DNA from: DASQDN01 sp035630195
Lineage (GTDB): Bacteria > Acidobacteriota > Terriglobia > Bryobacterales > Bryobacteraceae
Assembly: GCA_035630195.1 (NCBI GenBank)
Contig: DASQLD010000475.1
Coordinates: 1 to 26,513 of the forward strand
Reading direction: 5' to 3'
Length of the DNA: 26,513 nucleotides
Shown piece by piece: positions 22,811-26,513 of this stretch; the first letter of the stretch is position 1, and each line of letters starts with the position of its first letter. The notes under the pieces were generated by a model. It was not told the DNA's origin, searched no databases, and was given only the letters and a program-made list of their open reading frames with translations. Position numbers and translations under genes: made by a program.

Positions 22811-24540
22811 ATGGAAAGTATCTCTGACCCAGCCGTCAAAGAGAACCGGGTGACTGGTCTCGAAGGTCACACGCTGCTCATTCGTCCAGATGGCAGCGAA
22901 CTTCCCGTTGATGACAGCGCGTCTCCGATTCACCGCGGAGGAACGATCGTGGGTGGCGTACTGATCTTCAGAGACATTGCTGTGCGACGGCAAGCAGAAC
23001 TGCTTCTGGAATACAGCGAGAGCCAGTTCAGGACCACCTTCCCGCGAGCACCGCTCGGCATGGTCCTCACTGGTGTGGAAGATAAGTTTTATCTCTTACG
23101 CATCCGGACGAAATTGAAAACAATCGCGCCCTCTTTTAGAAGCTTCTCTCCGGAGAAATCGATTCGTATGTGCTGGATAAAAGAATAGTCATCAAATCAG
23201 GGACACCTAGACGGGCGCGAGCTCACGGTACCTCATCAAGGACACAGATGGCCACCCGAGGCCACGTTTCATTTCTGAACGAGCAAGCGAAGCCATCAGC
23301 GCTTGGAAAAACGAAGACGCCCGTGGTCGACCAATTGACGAGATTCTGACGCTCCTTCGCGAAGGTCCACCGTCAGAGTCGAAAACCCCATCACGCACGC
23401 TCTTCGAGCCGGTATGGTGGTGGGGCTTTCCAATCACACATCTTAATTTCCAAGGACGGCCGGCAGGTTCCACTTGACGACAGCGCGGCATTATCGGGGC
23501 GTTCTGGTGTTTCGTGACATCACCGAGCGTAGAAAAAGCCGAGAGACAGCTAAGTGACAGCGAAGAGTTCGCAAAACAGCGTAATCGACAGCAGTCCGAG
23601 TGCGTCACAGTGCTCGATCTCGAAGGACGACGGATGGCGATGAATAACGGCGGCTGTCGCCAGACGGAAATCGACGATTTCTCGGTCTGCGTCCAGCGTT
23701 TCTGGCTGGACTTCTGGAGCGAAGAGGAGAGTGAAAAGGCTTTGGTTGCTCTCGAAGCGGCTCGACGGGGTGAGGTGACAACGTTCGAAGGTTTCTGTCT
23801 GACCGCAAAGGCAATCCCACGATGGTGGGAGGTTATCGTCACTCCACTCCATGATTCTTGCGGAGTTCCGGTTAGGCTGCTCTCTGCTCGCGAGACATTA
23901 CAGAGCGAAAACGCATTCAAATGGCATTGACCCTTGCACACAAGCGGCTTCAAGCAAGTGCGCAAGAGCTCCGACGCTCGAATGTGGACCTTTCTCAGTT
24001 TGCCTACGTGGCTTCTCACGATCTGCGTTCGCCGCTCAACACGGTCTTGAGTTTCGCGCAGATTCTCGACCGTCGGCACGGTGAACAGTTGGGGAAGGAA
24101 GGGAAAGAGTTCATCGGATTTGTGACAACGGCAGCAAAGCGAATGGCCCAGCTCATTGAGGACCTTCTGCAGTACGCCAAAGTGTCTTCGGACACGATCG
24201 AAGTGGATAGCTCCGTTGACGCAAACACCATGATCGACGCAGCCCGGCGATTCATATCTCCGCCACCGAGCAGGGCGAGCGGTGGCTGTTCTCATGCAAG
24301 GACAACGGGATCGGCATCGAGCCCGAGCATCAGAAGCAGATCTCCCATCCGTTTGACCGACTACACGGTGCAGAACTTCCTGGAAGCGGTATCGGTCTTG
24401 CTGTCTGTCAGAAGGTAGTGGAACATTATCAAGGAGAGATGTGGGTTGGATCAGCCCCGCAGCAGGGATCGACGTTCTTCTTTACGCTTCCCATGAGTAC
24501 TCCGGAACGCTTGGTCTCGGATTTAGTTCACAGCTCTTGA
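22811..24540 (+). pseudogene. Degraded multi-PAS sensor histidine kinase
   Basis: Eight collinear fragments in changing frames reconstruct one large kinase. (1) 22811-23100: HTLLIRPDGSELPVDDSASP and GGVLIFRDIAVRRQAE, a PAS tail, then SESQFRTTFPRAPLGMVLTG, a new PAS start. (2) From 23232: NEDARGRPIDEIL. (3) From 23390: THALRAGMVVGLSNHTS and a stop. (4) From 23437: HILISKDGRQVPLDDSAALS. (5) From 23498: GVLVFRDITERRK. (6) From about 23535: KAERQLSDSEEF, then VTVLDLEGRRMAMNNGGCRQ and KAIPRWWEVIVTPLHDS, another PAS. (7) From about 23876: SRDITERKRIQMALTLAHKR and the H-box FAYVASHDLRSPLNTVLSFA. (8) From 24250: WLFSCKDNGIGIEPEHQKQI, GSGIGLAVCQKVVEHYQGEM and a stop at 24540. Between fragments 7 and 8 the N-box region of the ATPase domain is deleted. 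It cannot make an active kinase. Confidence 0.85.
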
Positions 24541-24688
24541 TATCTCAAGACAGCGACATGGTTCTTATACGGCGCAGCAGCAGATCCGGACTTTCTGGCG
24601 GAAGACAAGCCGGTTGGCGCGCTGATTTGAAAGTCATCAATCCGCCTCTGCGCTCTACTTGATCCACATAAAGTGAATCGACAAGAAT

Positions 24689-25603
24689 CTAGTTGCGCAG
24701 ACGAATTTCAAATAGCCGAGGCCAGTTCTTGCCGGTCACAAACAAACGTCCGCCGGCGTCATCGTAAGCGATGCCATTGGCCGCAGCTTTTCCGTATGCG
24801 CCGAGACCTTCGACGTCTTTGGGCGGAGGAGCCATGCGAGGTCTCAGCTGCGAAAGATCGATCCAGCCCGTGACCTGGCCCGAATTGAGCTGAATAATTG
24901 CAATCCGATCCTGTTGCCAGATGTTGGCATACACCTCGCCGTTGATGTATTCGAGTTCGTTCAGCCATCGAATTCCTTTTCCGGCCTCGACAACGGCTAT
25001 CTGCGCTTGCCACTTCATAGTATCCGGATTCAGAAACCGCAAAATCGATGTGCCGTCGCTCTTGATGAACTTACTGTCGTCATGCGTGAGTCCCCATCCC
25101 GCAACGTTGTATCCGAACGTAGACTTTGGTTCGAGCGAATGGATGTCATATCGAACACCGCTATCACGGTCCAGAAACGGAGCACCCATGGACTTCAAGT
25201 TGTCAAGAAGGAATGAGCGAATCCCGTTTTGCCTCGTTCGCATCGGGGTTAGCTGTACGAGTTGACCGCGCCACTCCGTCAGTCCTTCGCCGAGAAAGCG
25301 GCTGTCGAGGGCGTGCTGCTGGATGACACGACCGGTTTCGAGTTCCACTTTCCGGATCGAGGATTGACCCGGGAGCCCGATACTTTCGTACAAAAAGCCG
25401 CCCCTATAAATCAGACCTTGCGTCAGCGCCTCTGGATCGTGGGGGTATTCCGCGACGACATCGTATTTGCGTCTTGGCGCTGGATCGGGTGACAACGGGA
25501 CTGCGGGTTTCAGGGTTGGGGTCCCCGTCAGATTGAGAAGCATACCAATCCCTCCGGCAATGATCAGCGTGGCGATTAACACGGAGGCGAACCCTTTGGA
25601 CAT
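24689..25603 (-). CDS. Glutaminyl-peptide cyclotransferase (five-bladed propeller type)
   Basis: 304 residues with an N-terminal membrane anchor or signal (residues about 6-26, ASVLIATLIIAGGIGMLLNL). The catalytic propeller follows: YPHDPEALTQGLIYRGGFLY, then ESIGLPGQSSIRKVELETGR, FLGEGLTEWRGQLVQLT, GWGLTHDDSKFIKSDGTS, RWLNELEYINGEVYANIWQQ, QVTGWIDLSQL and DVEGLGAYGKAAANGIAYDD with a C-terminal TGKNWPRLFEI. These are the diagnostic blocks of the plant/bacterial glutamine cyclotransferase family, which converts N-terminal Gln to pyroglutamate in exported proteins. Between QLVQLT and GVRYDIHS there are about 25 extra residues (including NGIRSFLLDNLKSMGAP) where homologues, as I recall them, run on directly. 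The insertion is in frame. The gene follows the broken toxin-antitoxin pair on the same strand, 124 bases downstream. Confidence 0.9.
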   Translation of the reverse strand: MSKGFASVLIATLIIAGGIGMLLNLTGTPTLKPAVPLSPDPAPRRKYDVVAEYPHDPEALTQGLIYRGGFLYESIGLPGQSSIRKVELETGRVIQQHALDSRFLGEGLTEWRGQLVQLTPMRTRQNGIRSFLLDNLKSMGAPFLDRDSGVRYDIHSLEPKSTFGYNVAGWGLTHDDSKFIKSDGTSILRFLNPDTMKWQAQIAVVEAGKGIRWLNELEYINGEVYANIWQQDRIAIIQLNSGQVTGWIDLSQLRPRMAPPPKDVEGLGAYGKAAANGIAYDDAGGRLFVTGKNWPRLFEIRLRN

Positions 25604-25727
25604 ACTGATACTCTACATCACAAAGCTCTTGTTAAAAAGAAGTACATCTGTGTTTGGCAACCCGGAGGGAGGCACGGGCAATGCGGCAGTGAGAGGTGCG
25701 ATTTCGACTCTTGGGGAACTAACCCGG

Positions 25728-26058
25728 TCAGCGAATCTCGATAAAACGGTCACCGGACTCGAGTCGCTCCAGCAAACTAGACCACAGTCGCCGAAACAGG
25801 TCAAGAAGAAAGACGCGGCGACAGTTGCCGACCCGAACCCAGATCAGGCAAGCGTCCGAATCCTGTAGAGCCATATGTGTGAAGTCCTGGTCTTTGGACA
25901 CGAGGATAAACCCGTTTGGCTGACGCGTATTGCCACACTTCCACGTCCGGTGCATCCCTCAGGCCGACATCAGCAACATGCGTCGCCTCGCAGCTAAGTT
26001 CCGTATCGATGAAGCGCGCAAGCGCAGGAGGAAGCTGATTGTCGATCAGGAATCTCAC
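25728..26058 (-). pseudogene. DUF5615 PIN-like toxin with a frameshift
   Basis: Starting at GTG 26058, overlapping the antitoxin stop by GTGA, one frame gives MRFLIDNQLPPALARFIDTE, then THVADVGLRDAPDVEVWQYA to about 25906. The second half is in another frame: NGFILVSKDQDFTHMALQDS, DACLIWVRVGNCRR and a C-terminal helix LFRRLWSSLLERLESGDRFI ending at 25728. Joined at the AAAC stretch near 25905-25909 they make a normal DUF5615 (Mut7-C-like PIN) protein of about 110 residues, with the acidic residues of the nuclease site (Asp6, the Asp pair in KDQDF). Such proteins are presumed RNases of VapC type. One base gained or two lost near the A-run explains the shift. It is probably inactive, unless this is a sequencing error. 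Confidence 0.75.
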
Positions 26059-26284
26059 GCGGACAAGAGGACGGGGTGATCTGTCTGCCGGGCGGCATAT
26101 TGAATGGCGGCAAGGATATCCTCACGTTCGAGGTAGGGGTAATCCTCCAATACCTCGTCGAATGTCGCTCCGGCGCTCAGCAGTTCAAGCACGTCGCTCA
26201 CGCGAATTCGCATGCCCCTGATGCAGGGGCGACCACCACATTGCGCGTTATCATTGTTATCCGGTTGAGGCGATTTGGCGTCAT
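26055..26284 (-). pseudogene. DUF433 antitoxin, N-terminus in another frame
   Basis: The conserved part reads QCGGRPCIRGMRIRVSDVLE, then LLSAGATFDEVLEDYPYLE and REDILAAIQYAARQTDHPVL, ending in a TGA that overlaps the toxin GTG. This is a textbook DUF433 protein. The N-terminal MTPNRLNRITM, the usual lead-in (R-I-T before the Cys-Gly-Gly-x-Pro-Cys motif), is in a different frame from an ATG at 26284, so a one- or two-base shift lies near 26240-26250. An internal ATG at 26213 could still give a 52-residue product lacking the first motif. DUF433 binds and neutralises the DUF5615 toxin and represses the operon through its helix-turn-helix. No clear Shine-Dalgarno sequence is seen before 26284. 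Confidence 0.72.
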
Positions 26285-26453
26285 GACGTCAATGTTCAGA
26301 ACCAGTGTAGACGGTGAACGGACCGGATACACTATAGGCGCTAGCGTAGTACGCGCCAATCACCTGCCGGATCGCGCCCTTCCCAGGACCTATCCGCCGA
26401 ACTACCGCGTGGACGACGATCCGCTCAGGGGCAGGAGGCGCGTCGATCGAAAG

Positions 26454-26513
26454 TTAGGCATCCTTCAGCAAAGTGACGTTTGCTGCCAAGTCCTGCGCTC
26501 CGGGCCAAACACC
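26454..26513 (-). CDS. Possible C-terminus of a gene cut by the window edge
   Basis: The last 19 codons on the minus strand are open from the edge to a TAA at 26454 and read GVWPGAQDLAANVTLLKDA. Composition and codon use look protein-like, but the fragment is too short for a family call and could be chance. The 169 bases between it and the antitoxin start show only a small imperfect hairpin (26337-26357). Confidence 0.3.
   Translation of the reverse strand, partial: GVWPGAQDLAANVTLLKDA

Noticed and set aside
22538..22993. Minus-strand ORF of 151 codons
   Set aside because: It overlaps both the first PAS fragment (plus strand) and the 93-codon ORF. Its composition is Arg/Cys-rich and there is no ribosome-binding site.
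23207..24295. Long minus-strand ORF of 362 codons
   Set aside because: It is antisense to the PAS/HisKA fragments, which match known families. Its own translation is Arg/Ser/Cys-rich with no family resemblance.
25467..25868. Plus-strand ORF of 133 codons
   Set aside because: It is antisense to the QC N-terminus and the toxin C-terminal half, which match known families.
1..26513. tRNA/rRNA genes, CRISPR arrays, complete insertion sequences or phage genes
   Set aside because: No T-loop signature in a cloverleaf context, no regularly spaced repeats, and no transposase or integrase motif was seen on either strand. A covariance-model scan would be more sensitive.

Overview
The window looks like chromosomal DNA of an acidobacterium, most likely a Bryobacterales/Solibacter-type soil lineage. 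This is inferred from three things: a PadR regulator directly followed by a 911-residue MacB/FtsX-type 'ADOP' permease with its N-terminal helical extension, a TonB-dependent receptor that begins with a carboxypeptidase-regulatory-like domain, and several Tat-exported or secreted beta-propeller proteins. No rRNA, tRNA, CRISPR array, complete insertion sequence or phage gene was seen.

Layout. 1-277 (-): N-terminus of a Tat-exported protein, cut by the window edge. 506-6475 (+): a tight four-gene operon of TonB-dependent receptor, secreted coiled-coil protein, membrane histidine kinase and NtrC-type sigma54 activator. 6827-9906 (+): PadR regulator plus ADOP permease. 10038-12335 (-): secreted HEAT-repeat/PQQ-like propeller fusion. 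12453-12986 (-): DUF7010-like membrane protein, probably leaderless. 13416-14079 (-): broken serine beta-lactamase-family gene. 14268-14618 (-): DUF2200. 14721-15680 (+): a HUMPS/3-hexulose-6-phosphate-synthase-like enzyme carrying a Tat leader like that of dienelactone hydrolases. 15817-16410 (-): greB. 16731-16939 (-): probable DUF433 relic. 17201-19435 (+): monomeric NADP isocitrate dehydrogenase. 19596-20081 (+): small lipoprotein. 20228-21872 (-): cardiolipin synthase with an overlapping 95-aa ORF and a 27-aa membrane peptide upstream. 21962-22611 (-): weak small ORFs. 22811-24540 (+): heavily degraded multi-PAS histidine kinase. 24689-25603 (-): glutaminyl-peptide cyclotransferase. 25728-26284 (-): DUF433/DUF5615 toxin-antitoxin pair with a frameshift in each gene. 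26454-26513 (-): possible C-terminus of another gene.

How they work together. The first operon reads as a signalling unit: an outer-membrane receptor, a periplasmic coiled-coil protein and a dedicated two-component system. Its target sigma54 promoter was not found. The rest is a mixture of housekeeping genes (greB, icd, cls, QC) and accessory or decaying genes. Frameshifted genes are concentrated at 13.4-14.1, 16.7-16.9 and 22.8-26.3 kb, while reading frames of 700-900 codons elsewhere are intact. That argues for real gene decay more than uniformly poor sequence, although single-base shifts in the toxin-antitoxin pair could still be assembly errors.

The most unusual object is the exported HUMPS-family protein at 14721-15680. 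No large new defence or mobile system is visible.
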